Part shown: piece after piece, positions 23,599 through 33,300 of the stretch
How positions within the stretch are numbered: position 1 is the first letter of the stretch
How the letters are laid out: the number at the start of each line of letters is the position of its first letter
NCBI GenBank assembly: GCA_018901615.1
Contig: JAHIEN010000005.1
Location: 1 to 41,212 of the forward strand
DNA: 41,212 nucleotides
From: Candidatus Omnitrophota bacterium
GTDB taxonomy: Bacteria; Omnitrophota; Gorgyraeia; Gorgyraeales; Gorgyraeaceae
Direction of reading: 5' to 3'
Program-made: the position numbers and the translations under genes
Notes under the pieces: generated by a model
Seen by the model: only the letters and a program-made list of their open reading frames with translations
What the model was told of the DNA's origin: nothing
The model's database searches: none

Positions 23599-24249
23599 TT
23601 ATGCGGTTTTTAATTGCGTGACGACCTCGAATACCTCGCTCTCCTTGCCTTTTTTATCTTCGACCTTTAATTTCACCTTTACCGCCTTTGGAAGCATACC
23701 TTCTGTCAGATCAGAATCCCAGCTATCCTCCCATTTAATGCCATCATAATATGAGAACTCCAATTCAGAAACTCCCTCTGCCAGGATATCGCTGTAGTCC
23801 TGCGTCGAGAAATCATAATCCGGATCTACATCTTCATTCCGCATAAGGACTTTCTGATTTTTATCAAACCAGTATTCTATCTCTGCCAGTTCAAATATAC
23901 CACTGGAAGTCGAGACAAAAGAAAGGAACCCAACTTCATCCTTTTGGCCTATAAATCTGGATTGGTCATTCTCGTTTAATACAGCTTGCGCGATCTCCGC
24001 GCTTATCCTGCCAATAGCGACGCGCGCGTTATGATAGCGCTCGCTTCTTGTTTCACCCTTCTGCCATGAACTCGATGAACTCTTAAAAATAGTAAAAGTC
24101 GAAGCCACGACCATAGCCAATATTGCCAGCGCAATAAGGGTCTCGACAAGCGTAAAACCCTGTCTCAACCTGATTCTCTTGGGCGCATGAGCAAAAGAAT
24201 CTATCTGCTGATTTTTGATATTGGGGCGTCTGCATTTATCTAGCGACAT
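23599..24249 (-). CDS. Type II secretion pseudopilin, GspJ-like
   Basis: 216 residues with a prepilin signal: a basic leader ending RQG followed by FTLVETLIALAILAMVVAS, the N-methylation site and hydrophobic helix with the conserved E5. The C-terminal half (VKVKLKVEDKKGKESEVFEV) resembles the GspJ minor pseudopilin. It starts inside the gspI-like gene (14-base overlap). The annotated leader of 30 residues is long, and an internal TTG giving MRQG is possible. Minor pseudopilins cap the pseudopilus in the periplasm. Confidence 0.85.
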   Translation of the reverse strand: MSLDKCRRPNIKNQQIDSFAHAPKRIRLRQGFTLVETLIALAILAMVVASTFTIFKSSSSSWQKGETRSERYHNARVAIGRISAEIAQAVLNENDQSRFIGQKDEVGFLSFVSTSSGIFELAEIEYWFDKNQKVLMRNEDVDPDYDFSTQDYSDILAEGVSELEFSYYDGIKWEDSWDSDLTEGMLPKAVKVKLKVEDKKGKESEVFEVVTQLKTA

Positions 24250-24706
24250 AGGTTATAAAATCCTTTGACATTTTCTTTGAGCGATCCAACCAGCTTACAG
24301 TAACAGTAACTTTTCTTATATCATCATTATTATCAAGTCCGTTCAGATCAAGTTCATTTATGGCTATCTCCCATTCAAAATCGTTGTCTTCTCCGGCAAG
24401 CGGGATCTTGGGTGGAAGCGCTGTAATAGAATCAAATCCTGTCATCTTTATTTCCTCTATCTTATTCTGGGCAAGAAAAGCGGCTTTTGTAATCATGCCG
24501 GCACGCTGTGACGCCCTCAATCCTACAGGAAATATCTGCAATACCCCCACAAGGCCAACCGCCAGGACGCCTATGGCAATAATCAGCTCGAGCAGGGAAA
24601 AACCTCTCTTCAGTGCACAAGTGCACAAGTGCACAAGTGCACAAGTTTTCACTTGTGGCTTGTGGCTTGTGGCTTGTGAACTTATACCCTTATACACTTT
24701 TCTCAT
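24236..24706 (-). CDS. Type II secretion pseudopilin, GspI/PilV-like, with expanded leader
   Basis: 156 residues. The prepilin cleavage site is ALKRG before FSLLELIIAIGVLAVGLVGV, with the conserved E5. Downstream LRASQRAGMITKAAFLAQNK is typical of GspI/PilV minor pilins. The start codon overlaps the gspF stop as ATGA. The leader is about 35 residues, roughly three times normal. Most of it is encoded by tandem repeats (GTGCACAA x4 and a 7-base word x3), which read as TSHKPQVKTCALVHLCTCAL. The repeats therefore seem to have inserted in frame within the leader, which prepilin peptidase would remove. Confidence 0.85.
   Translation of the reverse strand: MRKVYKGISSQATSHKPQVKTCALVHLCTCALKRGFSLLELIIAIGVLAVGLVGVLQIFPVGLRASQRAGMITKAAFLAQNKIEEIKMTGFDSITALPPKIPLAGEDNDFEWEIAINELDLNGLDNNDDIRKVTVTVSWLDRSKKMSKDFITYVAR
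24613..24678. repeat. Tandem short repeats inside the GspI-like leader
   Basis: Four perfect copies of the 8-base word GTGCACAA (24613-24644), then CTTGTGG in three copies (24652-24675). The words are related and partly inverted. Because the 8-mer array is not a multiple of three per unit, gain or loss of one copy would shift the pseudopilin frame. Confidence 0.9.
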
Positions 24707-25779
24707 CCAATCAGCTTTGCTAGTGAGAATAACGGCATGAACATGGATATAACTATAAAACCTACGACAAGCCCCATAAATACTATAAGTATTGGCTCAA
24801 GAAGCGACGTCAGTCCACCTATTGCAACGTCAACTTCTTCTTCAAAATTATCAGCTATTTGAATCAGCATCTTGTCAAGCTGGCCTGTCTCTTCTCCAAT
24901 ATTTACCATCTTTACAACAAGGGGGGGGAAGGCCTTGCTTGCATCCATAGGGCCTGACACGCCCTCGCCTTCTTTTATGCTATCGCGCACCTCAAGGACC
25001 GCGTGAGCAATAAACTCATTGCCTATAGTATCCTTCACAGTCTCCAGGGCATTTAATATAGGGACGCCGCTCGTCAGGAGCGTCCCGAGTGTCCTTGAAA
25101 ACCTTGCCACGCAAACCTGCTGTGTCAAGCCGCCGATTATCGGAATATGGAGCTTTATCTTATCCACCACGAGTCTCCTGCCAGGGCTCCTTAAAATGAG
25201 CTTATATAAAAATATTATCAAAACCGGGATAAGAGGGATCAGATACCACGCCTTTCTGGTCAATTCACTTGTAGCTATAAGTATCTTGGTAGGCAAAGGC
25301 AATGCGCCTCCCAGTTCTGAGAACATATTAGTGAAAGTAGGTATCACGAATACCATGAGCATGATAAGTATCAACACTGCCACCATGAGGACAAACGCCG
25401 GGTACATAAGCGCGGATTTTATCCTATCTTTCAGTTTTTGATTTTTATCAAGAAATTCGGAGAGACGCTTCAATATACCCTCGAGCATACCTCCGAGTTC
25501 CCCGGCCTTTATCATATTAATATAGAACTCAGGGAATATGCGCGGGAAACGTGAAAGAGACTCTGAAAAATTTGTGCCGCCTTCTACTTCGTTTGCAAGC
25601 TGTTTTATGATGTCTTTAAGCGCCCCCGCCTCTAACTGGTCATGCAGTGTTCTAAGTGACTTTACAAGCGGCAGGCCTGCGGCTATAAGAGTAGATAATT
25701 GCCTGGTAAATACTACGAGTGATTTTGTACTTACCTTTTTTTTGAGGCTTAAGGCTGGAAGGTATTTCAAAAGTTTCAT
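24703..25779 (-). CDS. Type II secretion/type IV pilus inner-membrane platform protein GspF
   Basis: 358 residues with two T2SF repeats: FTRQLSTLIAAGLPLVKSLRTL near the start and FSRTLGTLLTSGVPILNALETV in the second half. There are three membrane segments (about 130-155, 180-200 and at the C-terminus). GspF is the platform that couples the assembly ATPase to pilin polymerisation. It is slightly shorter than typical GspF (about 400), lacking the N-terminal extension that contacts GspE. It starts 3 bases after the stop of the coiled-coil gene, and the pseudopilins follow. No GspE, D or G is in the window. Confidence 0.93.
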   Translation of the reverse strand: MKLLKYLPALSLKKKVSTKSLVVFTRQLSTLIAAGLPLVKSLRTLHDQLEAGALKDIIKQLANEVEGGTNFSESLSRFPRIFPEFYINMIKAGELGGMLEGILKRLSEFLDKNQKLKDRIKSALMYPAFVLMVAVLILIMLMVFVIPTFTNMFSELGGALPLPTKILIATSELTRKAWYLIPLIPVLIIFLYKLILRSPGRRLVVDKIKLHIPIIGGLTQQVCVARFSRTLGTLLTSGVPILNALETVKDTIGNEFIAHAVLEVRDSIKEGEGVSGPMDASKAFPPLVVKMVNIGEETGQLDKMLIQIADNFEEEVDVAIGGLTSLLEPILIVFMGLVVGFIVISMFMPLFSLAKLIG

Positions 25780-25782
25780 TGC

Positions 25783-26979
25783 TCATCGCTTGACAATAGC
25801 ATCGTCTATTTCTATGATAAAACCCTGCTTAATATCTTTTATATCAGCGGCTGAGATCCTATCCCTGGTCTGTATAACTTCTAAAGCGCCTATGCGCAGG
25901 TTACCCCTGTATACATCAAAGTTGTCCCCCATATTAACGCTATCCTGCTTACCAAGGTCTATCACAACAAAATTATGATCTCTATTAACAGTGATTATTC
26001 TTCCTTTAAATTCCGCCTGTTCACTTATGCGTTCAAGAGAACTGGAACGCGTAGTTGTCGCGCCGCGGCCCTCCCCCTGTAAGACTATGGGGGGCAATTC
26101 TACCTGGATAGGGGCATGATATGCCTCGGCCCTCAGCTCTCTTGTATTGCCAGCCTGTTCCGTAAGCGCGATTTTTAACTTATCGATCTCGCGATCTTTG
26201 TATTCAATCTCCCTCTCAAAATTCGATAACTTAGATAGGATCTCTTCTTTTTCAGCCAGTAATTTCGCGGCCTTAACAGAAACATCCTCAATTTCAGCTA
26301 GTCTGTTTTTTAGCAAGTCTCTATCTATCCTTATATTCTCAACCTCTTTTCTGCGCTGTTCGTTTTTGTCTTTCTCTTTCAATAGATCCTTGCTCAGTAT
26401 TTCAGCGACCCTGTTGGAATCCCCGATCTTTTCCTCCAGCTCTTTTTTAGTCTCATTAAACCTGGAAAGCGTTACCGCCATATCCATATTTTCAGCCTTC
26501 AGTTTTTCTATCTCGGCATACCTTGGCTGCAGAGAATCTTTCAGGCGATCAAGTTCTACCTCCATGGTTATCTTTTCCTTCAAGACTTCCGCTAGGAAAT
26601 TTTCAGATTCCATTTCCTTGAGCCTGTTCTCAAGATAGAATTTACCTTTTTTAACCCTGGCAAGCTCCTTAGTAAAATCATCTTTTTCTTTCACAAGCCT
26701 GGTGTATTTAGTTTCCAGGTCTTTATTCCTGGACTCCAGGATGTTAAATTCTTTTTCAGCATTCTCCAGCTTCGATTTTATCTCTACGTTCTCTTTATTT
26801 ACCGAGGCGAGTTCACGGTTCAATCTATCCACGCTGGTCTTGAAAAGATGTTCCATGCTCACATATTCGTCAAAAAGCCTTTCCTTCGCAACAAAAAACC
26901 ATCCGGCGCTAAAGCTGCTCAACACTACAAGGGTCACCAGTATCCACAGTATTGAACGAAGGGCTTTGTCCATATCCAT
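25783..26979 (-). CDS. Membrane-anchored coiled-coil protein with C-terminal beta domain
   Basis: 398 residues. A single TM at about 9-30 (ILWILVTLVVLSSFSAGWFF) is followed by some 250 residues of continuous charged coiled coil, a short Pro-rich link (APIQVELPPIVL) and a compact C-terminal domain (FKGRIITVNRDHNFVVIDLG ... MGDNFDVYRGNLRIGALEVI). That domain resembles the small beta-barrel modules at the end of some envelope proteins such as FlgT-C. It is the first gene of the gspF-I-J run, so it may be a structural partner of this secretion or pilus system. I do not recognise a named family. Confidence 0.75.
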   Translation of the reverse strand: MDMDKALRSILWILVTLVVLSSFSAGWFFVAKERLFDEYVSMEHLFKTSVDRLNRELASVNKENVEIKSKLENAEKEFNILESRNKDLETKYTRLVKEKDDFTKELARVKKGKFYLENRLKEMESENFLAEVLKEKITMEVELDRLKDSLQPRYAEIEKLKAENMDMAVTLSRFNETKKELEEKIGDSNRVAEILSKDLLKEKDKNEQRRKEVENIRIDRDLLKNRLAEIEDVSVKAAKLLAEKEEILSKLSNFEREIEYKDREIDKLKIALTEQAGNTRELRAEAYHAPIQVELPPIVLQGEGRGATTTRSSSLERISEQAEFKGRIITVNRDHNFVVIDLGKQDSVNMGDNFDVYRGNLRIGALEVIQTRDRISAADIKDIKQGFIIEIDDAIVKR

Positions 26980-26991
26980 TTCTCGAACTTA

Positions 26992-27007
26992 CCCCCTGAT
27001 GAGGGGG
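26992..27007. repeat. Six-pair GC hairpin before the coiled-coil gene
   Basis: CCCCCT-GATG-AGGGGG, just upstream of the start at 26979. It ends about 12 bases before the ATG, so it could limit access to the ribosome site or be a processing/stability element. The surrounding gap (26980-27077) also holds CTTATGCGC twice around TTGTGCA, related to the words in the GspI leader. Confidence 0.45.
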
Positions 27008-27077
27008 GAGCGGATTTCGCTTAAAGAATATTTATAATAGCTGAACTGGTACGTTTTTTACTTATGCGCTTGTGCAC

Positions 27078-30000
27078 TTATGCGCCCATAGGTTTCTTAA
27101 CTATTTTTATTATACCATATATCCTGTCACGGACAAACAATATTAATTCCTTGGGCTTTAAAAAAGTTGAGCTCATATCTTCGAAAATCATGTATATACT
27201 CGGGACCAGAAATAAAGTCAATACTGTCGAAGAAACCATCCCGCCTATCACAGTAATAGCGAGAGGGGACCATAGATTTGCCGATTCGCTTCTATCAAAC
27301 GCCATTGGCAAAAGTCCAAATATAGTGGTGACAGTTGTCATGGCTATAGGTCTCAGGCGATCCTCGCCAGCCCCTAAGAGAGATTTAAATAAGTTATTAC
27401 CCTTTTTTCTCAAAAAATTTATCCTGTCAACTAAAACGATCGCGTTATTAACGACGATCCCGGCAAGCATGATCGCGCCTATTATCACGCCCTGGCTTAT
27501 AGGTTTATGCGTGATCTTTAACGCCAGGATCACGCCTATTGCCGCGAGAGGCACTGATATCATTATAATAAAAGGCTGCGTATAGGATTCAAACAAAGAG
27601 GCAAGGACTAGATAGACCAGAAAAATAGTTATCCATAAAACCCCGGTCGGAAACGCCCATAATTCTTTTTCATTCTTAATATTTCTCTCGTAATTTCCGC
27701 CTACCCTGTAATAATAATCCCTGGGAAATTCCATGTCAGATAGATTCGACCTGATCCTCTTTACGGCCTCTATGAGCGAATAGTTTGTTATCATGGCGGT
27801 TATATGCACCACTCTCATTTTATTCTTTCTTATGATCTCGCTTGCTCCTATCTGCGGGGTAAAATCAGCTACCTGTTCCAGCAATAAGGGGGCGCCTTCC
27901 TCGGAAAAAAGCACTAATTTTCTTAAGTCATCGAGCCTCTTTCTGTCCTCTTTTCTCAACCGCGATACTGTTTCTACTTCCCTCGATTCAGTATGATACA
28001 GCGTAGACCTCAATCCTCTTATTTCGGAATGAAGCGTTTCAGCAATATCCTTGGTAGTGAGGCCATATAAACCAGCCTTTTCTTTGTCTACGGCAATGGC
28101 CCATTCAGGGCGGCCGCTGATCCTTGACATCCTGATATCCGCAAAACCTTCTATGGTCCCCAGCCTGGTGGCAATAGAAATCGCCAGTTCCTTCAGTACA
28201 TCATATTCATAACCGTAAAGATCCAGTACTATTTCTTTCAAGCCCTTTTCTTCTATCTCTGAAAAATATATAAACCCCCCTTTATATTTCTTTTCAAAGA
28301 CCTGGGCTTTTTCGCGAATCTCATCTATAACTGCTTTTGTCTTGCGCTTTCTTTCGGTAAGGGGTTTAAGCTTCGTGTAAATTTTGCTCGACCATGGTTC
28401 AACCCTTGAAGTAAACGTCTTGACCTCCTGTATCTCTGAAAGTAAAAGCTCGATCTCTTTTGCCATCTGGTCCGTCACGTCAAGCTTGGCCCCTGGATCC
28501 AGTTCCACAAAAATAGTAAACCTCCCTTCCTCAGTGCCGGCCATAAATTCTCTCTCTGTTTTATAACCCATGAACAACACGAGAACTAGAACAATAAAAG
28601 CTATCGCCGCGCATAAATACCTTAGCTTGAGATCCGCGACAAGCAGTTTTCTATAGTATGTCCTTATGTCTACTGATATGCCTTTTTTAAACATAGTCTT
28701 CTTATGCCTGCGCGGCTTTACCGGCATAGCCTTTATACGGTCAGAAAGCATAGGCACAAGTGTCAGGGCCACAAATAGCGAACCCAAGAGAGAGTAAGTC
28801 ACTGTCAGGGCAAGGCCGCTCCAGAGCATACGGGTAGCCTTGTTAACAAAGACAAATGGCAAAAATACTATTATTGTAGTTATGGTGGACGCGAATATGG
28901 CCAGCCCCATTTCTGAGGCGCCGCTAACTATAGCCTTTGTATAATCTTCTTTCCATGCCCTGGCAGAAGTATCGATCTTCTTTTTCTTCTTATCTATGTT
29001 ATCCAGCACCACTATGGAGTTATCTACCAGCATGCCTATTCCCAGGGCAAGTCCGCTTAGGGTCATCACATTTATGGAAATCTTGTGAAAATACATCGTG
29101 ATAAACGTGACCATGACAGAGATCGGTATCGTAACTCCGATTATAGCGATAACGCGCGGGTCTCTCAAAAACAATAAAAGCACCAGGATAGCGAGCATTG
29201 CCCCATAAAGAAGAGAGTTTTTTACGGCTTTTATAGCCTCTTCTATAGCATCAGCCTGGTTCAAAGTGGTCTTTATGAATATATCACTGTCCAGGTTTCT
29301 CTTTAACCTCTTTATCTCTTCCTCTATCCTGGATACGACCTGAATAGTGTTTGCTGTTGATTCTTTTTGGATATATATGGATACTACAGGTTCTACGTCT
29401 GTCCTCGCGTAGTTCGTGGGTTCTAAAAAGGAATCCTTTACCGTCGCAATCTCTTCAAGCTTGATGATTACGCCCTGGGGAGTAGCAAAGACTCCGATAT
29501 TTTTTATGTCATCAAGGGATTTATATTCGCCCATGATCCTTATAAGGTATTTATCTTTGCCCCACTCAATATCACCAGCCAATAAATTAAGGTTATTGGC
29601 TCCCAGCACACTGACAACTTGCTCCATAGAAACAGAATACTGGTATAATTTATTTTTATCTACCTCGACCAGGATCTTGCGTTCCCGACCACCATATACG
29701 TCTACATTTGCCACGCCTTCTACGCGCAATACCCTTTCTTTTATCTGTTCATCCACGATCTTTCTCAGCATCTCAGGGGTATAACCCTTCCCGACAACCG
29801 CGAGAACTAAAACAGGTATATCTGACTCCTTATACTGCGCTATTATTGGTTTTTCAATCTCCAAGGGAAGCTTATCCCTTATCTTTGAAAATTCCTCTCT
29901 TACCTCAAGTGCCGCAAAATCCATGTTAGTACCAGGTTCAAATTCAAGCCATACCCTGGACTCCCCTGCCTTTGAGGTAGAGTATATGTTTTCCAGATAA

Positions 30001-30227
30001 CTGACTGTGCTGACAGCCTCTTCCACGTGCCGCGTAACAAGTGACTCCACTTCCTGGGGAGGCATACCTCCCCTGACCGCTATTATTATACTTATATCTC
30101 CGTAGACTATATTGGGCTTTAGCTCAATTGGCAGGCGTAATAAAGAAACTGACCCTACAAGCAATATTCCAAGGAATAGCATAAAAATAGTTACCGGACG
30201 ATTGACTGAGAATTGAGATAGGTTCAT
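27078..30227 (-). CDS. RND efflux permease (second of a pair)
   Basis: 1049 residues, standard for AcrB/MdtBC-type RND pumps. It starts MNLSQFSVNRPVTIFMLFLG (TM1) and has two large periplasmic loops. The TM4 motif GLALGIGMLVDNSIVVLDNI keeps the proton-relay Asp, with Asn as its neighbour, and the C-terminal membrane half has GAIMLAGIVVNNAIVLVDRI. The pump exchanges protons for substrates taken from the periplasm or inner membrane and works with a fusion protein and outer-membrane channel, both encoded upstream. Its neighbour is a different RND permease, which suggests a heterotrimer of the MdtB/MdtC kind. The start codon lies just downstream of a long hairpin. The substrate is unknown. Confidence 0.95.
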   Translation of the reverse strand: MNLSQFSVNRPVTIFMLFLGILLVGSVSLLRLPIELKPNIVYGDISIIIAVRGGMPPQEVESLVTRHVEEAVSTVSYLENIYSTSKAGESRVWLEFEPGTNMDFAALEVREEFSKIRDKLPLEIEKPIIAQYKESDIPVLVLAVVGKGYTPEMLRKIVDEQIKERVLRVEGVANVDVYGGRERKILVEVDKNKLYQYSVSMEQVVSVLGANNLNLLAGDIEWGKDKYLIRIMGEYKSLDDIKNIGVFATPQGVIIKLEEIATVKDSFLEPTNYARTDVEPVVSIYIQKESTANTIQVVSRIEEEIKRLKRNLDSDIFIKTTLNQADAIEEAIKAVKNSLLYGAMLAILVLLLFLRDPRVIAIIGVTIPISVMVTFITMYFHKISINVMTLSGLALGIGMLVDNSIVVLDNIDKKKKKIDTSARAWKEDYTKAIVSGASEMGLAIFASTITTIIVFLPFVFVNKATRMLWSGLALTVTYSLLGSLFVALTLVPMLSDRIKAMPVKPRRHKKTMFKKGISVDIRTYYRKLLVADLKLRYLCAAIAFIVLVLVLFMGYKTEREFMAGTEEGRFTIFVELDPGAKLDVTDQMAKEIELLLSEIQEVKTFTSRVEPWSSKIYTKLKPLTERKRKTKAVIDEIREKAQVFEKKYKGGFIYFSEIEEKGLKEIVLDLYGYEYDVLKELAISIATRLGTIEGFADIRMSRISGRPEWAIAVDKEKAGLYGLTTKDIAETLHSEIRGLRSTLYHTESREVETVSRLRKEDRKRLDDLRKLVLFSEEGAPLLLEQVADFTPQIGASEIIRKNKMRVVHITAMITNYSLIEAVKRIRSNLSDMEFPRDYYYRVGGNYERNIKNEKELWAFPTGVLWITIFLVYLVLASLFESYTQPFIIMISVPLAAIGVILALKITHKPISQGVIIGAIMLAGIVVNNAIVLVDRINFLRKKGNNLFKSLLGAGEDRLRPIAMTTVTTIFGLLPMAFDRSESANLWSPLAITVIGGMVSSTVLTLFLVPSIYMIFEDMSSTFLKPKELILFVRDRIYGIIKIVKKPMGA

Positions 30228-30232
30228 ATTAA

Positions 30233-30345
30233 ATGTTATCTGAGGTTAACTGATGTTATCTAAGGTTATCTGAGGTTGCTTTTCAGCTTTTACAACCTGC
30301 GACTTCAGACAACATCTGACAACTTAAGATAACCTCAGACAACCT
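30233..30345. repeat. Long imperfect inverted repeat between the two RND genes
   Basis: Arms of about 47 bases (30233-30279 and 30299-30345) pair with around a dozen mismatches, several of which become G-U pairs in RNA, around a 19-base loop. Each arm is built from near-repeats of a 10-11-base word such as GGTTATCTGAG. One arm covers the last codons and stop of the first RND gene. The other ends 5 bases before the start codon of the second. It fills the 107-base spacer completely. Confidence 0.8.
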
Positions 30346-33300
30346 CCTTTTTCAATTCATACCACCTTCCAGGCCCCAATGGGCCATTGGCTATCAATAT
30401 ATCTTTATCCAGCAATTCTTTTAAGTCCCTTGCCGCGGTAGGTATAGATACCTTGTATAGTTGAGCGTATTCTTTGCGCGTAATCTTTTTTGCTGATCTC
30501 AGATGTTCAAGCAGCTGTCCCTGTCTTTTGTTCAGTTTTAGCGGCGGCGCCTCAGGTTTTTTCTCAGGAAGAAGTATTACCGCAGCGGGTTTTTCCTCTG
30601 ACTTTTTTGTTTCTGGTCTGGGTTCAGGCTTATCAGGCAGCTGGATCACCGATGGCCTCTCAGCTCGCGGAGTTAAGGGCGGGGTAAAAACAGGTTGAGC
30701 TGCAGGAACAGGCATAGATACAGGTTCTAAGGCGGCCTTTGGCGCAATAATACCTGCTGCTATCATATATATACAAGGGATTACAAAAAGGGTCAATATA
30801 GTAGAAACCACAAGCCCTCCCATTACAGTTATTGCCATAGGACTTTGAAGTTCTGACCCTTCGGCTATTCCCATTGCCAAAGGCAGAAGACCAAGCACTG
30901 TAGTCATGGTCGTCATAAGTATTGGCCTGAGCCTTGTCTTCCCAGCCTCAATAACAGCCTCCATTAAATTAACCCCCTGCGATCTCAGGCTATTGATAGA
31001 ATCAATTAATATAATGCCATTATTGACCACAATACCTCCAAGGATTATGACCCCAAGGATCACCACTACGCTTATTGGCGTATGGGTTAAAAACAGCGCG
31101 GCAAATACTCCTATAAGAGATAATGGCACAGTGAACATGATTATAAAAGGCTGCCACAGCGATTCAAACTGGGCAGCCATGATCATATAGACAAGAAGTA
31201 TGGACAATAAAAACGCGAATCTCAGGGATTTAAAAGATTCTTTCATCTGCTGGTTCTCGCCTGACAATGCCAAGGTAATATCTTTTTCCATATCTTTTAA
31301 ATCTGGCTGAGAGATTTTTTCTTCTTCAATCCGTTCCAACATCGCCTCTACGTCTGTTATTACCTTATCAAGAGACCTGTCAGCGATATTGGCTGTCACG
31401 AGGATCACCCTTTGCTGATCAAGCCGCCTTATCTCGCTGGGCCCAACACCCTGGGTTATATAAGCTACTTCGGAAAGCGGCACCTGTATATCCAGAGGAG
31501 AATATACAAGGATATTTCTGACCTGTGAAAGATTAGCCCTGTCTTCCTTCCTTAATCTAACTCTGATATCTATCTCTCTGCCCTCTTCTTTAAATTTAGT
31601 CGCGACCACCCCTTTTATAGCAGTATGAGCGGCCTGGGCGATTACAACCGCTGAAAGATTATAGAGCGCTGCCCTGTCCTTTAGAATATTTACCTTTGTT
31701 TCCGGGGCAGGCTGAGTAAGGCTGGTGCGTATGCCGTAAATACCATCTATATTTAAAAGTTCTTCATTTATATATTCCATTACCTTTTCTATCCTGCTAA
31801 GATCCTTTCCCTTTATTTCGATTACGATAGGGGCAGATCCCTGGAGCGCTGTTTTAAACACGCTCTCCTGCAAGATATATTCTATCTCAAGCCCTCCCAG
31901 ATTTAATTTGCTTAATCTATCTTTTAGCCGCTCTATAACCCTGGAAGTCGAAGACCATTGTCTGCCACCTTTCAGGGTAACTATTATCTGGGCTTGGTGG
32001 GATCCCATTGTCTCCAGGCCCCTGGCAAAGTCTTTCTTCTTGCTGGAACCTATATTGACCGCAACCCCTTTGATTTCTTCTGTGTCAAATAATACCCTTT
32101 CTATCTTTTTAACGAAATTGTTTGTTATGTTCAGCTTTGTCCCGCTCGACATAGTCAGCTTCATGATAAACTCGCGCTGGTCTACCTTTGGCATAAATTC
32201 CTTATCTATAAAGAAAAAAAGCCCTGCACTCAGCACAAAAATTGAAAGTATTACTATTAAAAATATCCATTTAAACCTCAGAATAACCGGGATAAACCTG
32301 GCATAGACCGGCTCTAATCCAAATGTAAATTTTTTGTTTTGGCGCAGGGCTTGCGCCTTGTTTCTTTTGCCGGTTTTTATAGACACCAGGCGAGGGATCA
32401 AAGAAAGGGCTATTACCAGTGAGGCCAGAAGAGAAAATGTAACAGTAAAGGCCAGTTCTTTAAATAACTGGCCAGCTACGCCTACAACAAATATCATCGG
32501 GAGAAAAACCGCGACCGTGGTAAGCGTTGAGGAAAATATCGCCCCTGACATTTCGCTTGCACCGGCCTTGCTGGCCTCTTTTATGTCTTCCTTCATCCGG
32601 AAATGATTATAGATATTTTCGATTACGACTATAGCATTATCAACAAGCATGCCTATGCCCAGCGCAAGACCGCCAAGAGAAAGCATATTCAATGTAATCC
32701 CGTTGAAATACATAAGGCTGAACGCCACCATAATGGAGATAGGCATGGAAAAGGCTACTATCAAAGCGGCCTTTATGTTCCTTAAGAATACAAACAGCAC
32801 CAAAAAAGCGAGAACCCCGCCCTGTACAGCCGCATCCATTACGCCGCGTATAGATTTTTTGATAAATATTGACTGATCGTATACTATATTAACGTCCAGC
32901 CCCTCAGGTAAGTCTCTTTTGATTTCATCAAGCTTGTCTCTTACATTCTGAGCCACGCGCATGGTATTGACACCTGCCTGTTTCTGCACAGAAACAGAGA
33001 TATTTTCCTGTCCGTTGTAGCGCGATATGCTTGTCTTATCCTGAAATGTATCTTTTATCTCGGCTATATCCTTTAAAAATATAAGGTAGGGTTCTTTTTT
33101 CTCTTGTTCATCCCGAGGCCTATCTGACATGGCATTCTCTTCAGCTTTATCCTTACCAACAACAGTTTCCCTTATATCAGAGACTATTTTAAATTCTCCC
33201 ATTGTCCTTATGAGGTATTCGTAAAAATGCTCTTCTATAGTTCCGGCAGGGTAATTAAGGTTTGATGATTTTAACGCATCCACTACTTTAGTTATAGAAA

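Noticed and set aside
24613..24678. CRISPR-like array
   Set aside because: The units are 7-8 bases with no spacers, lie inside a coding leader, and no cas genes are present.
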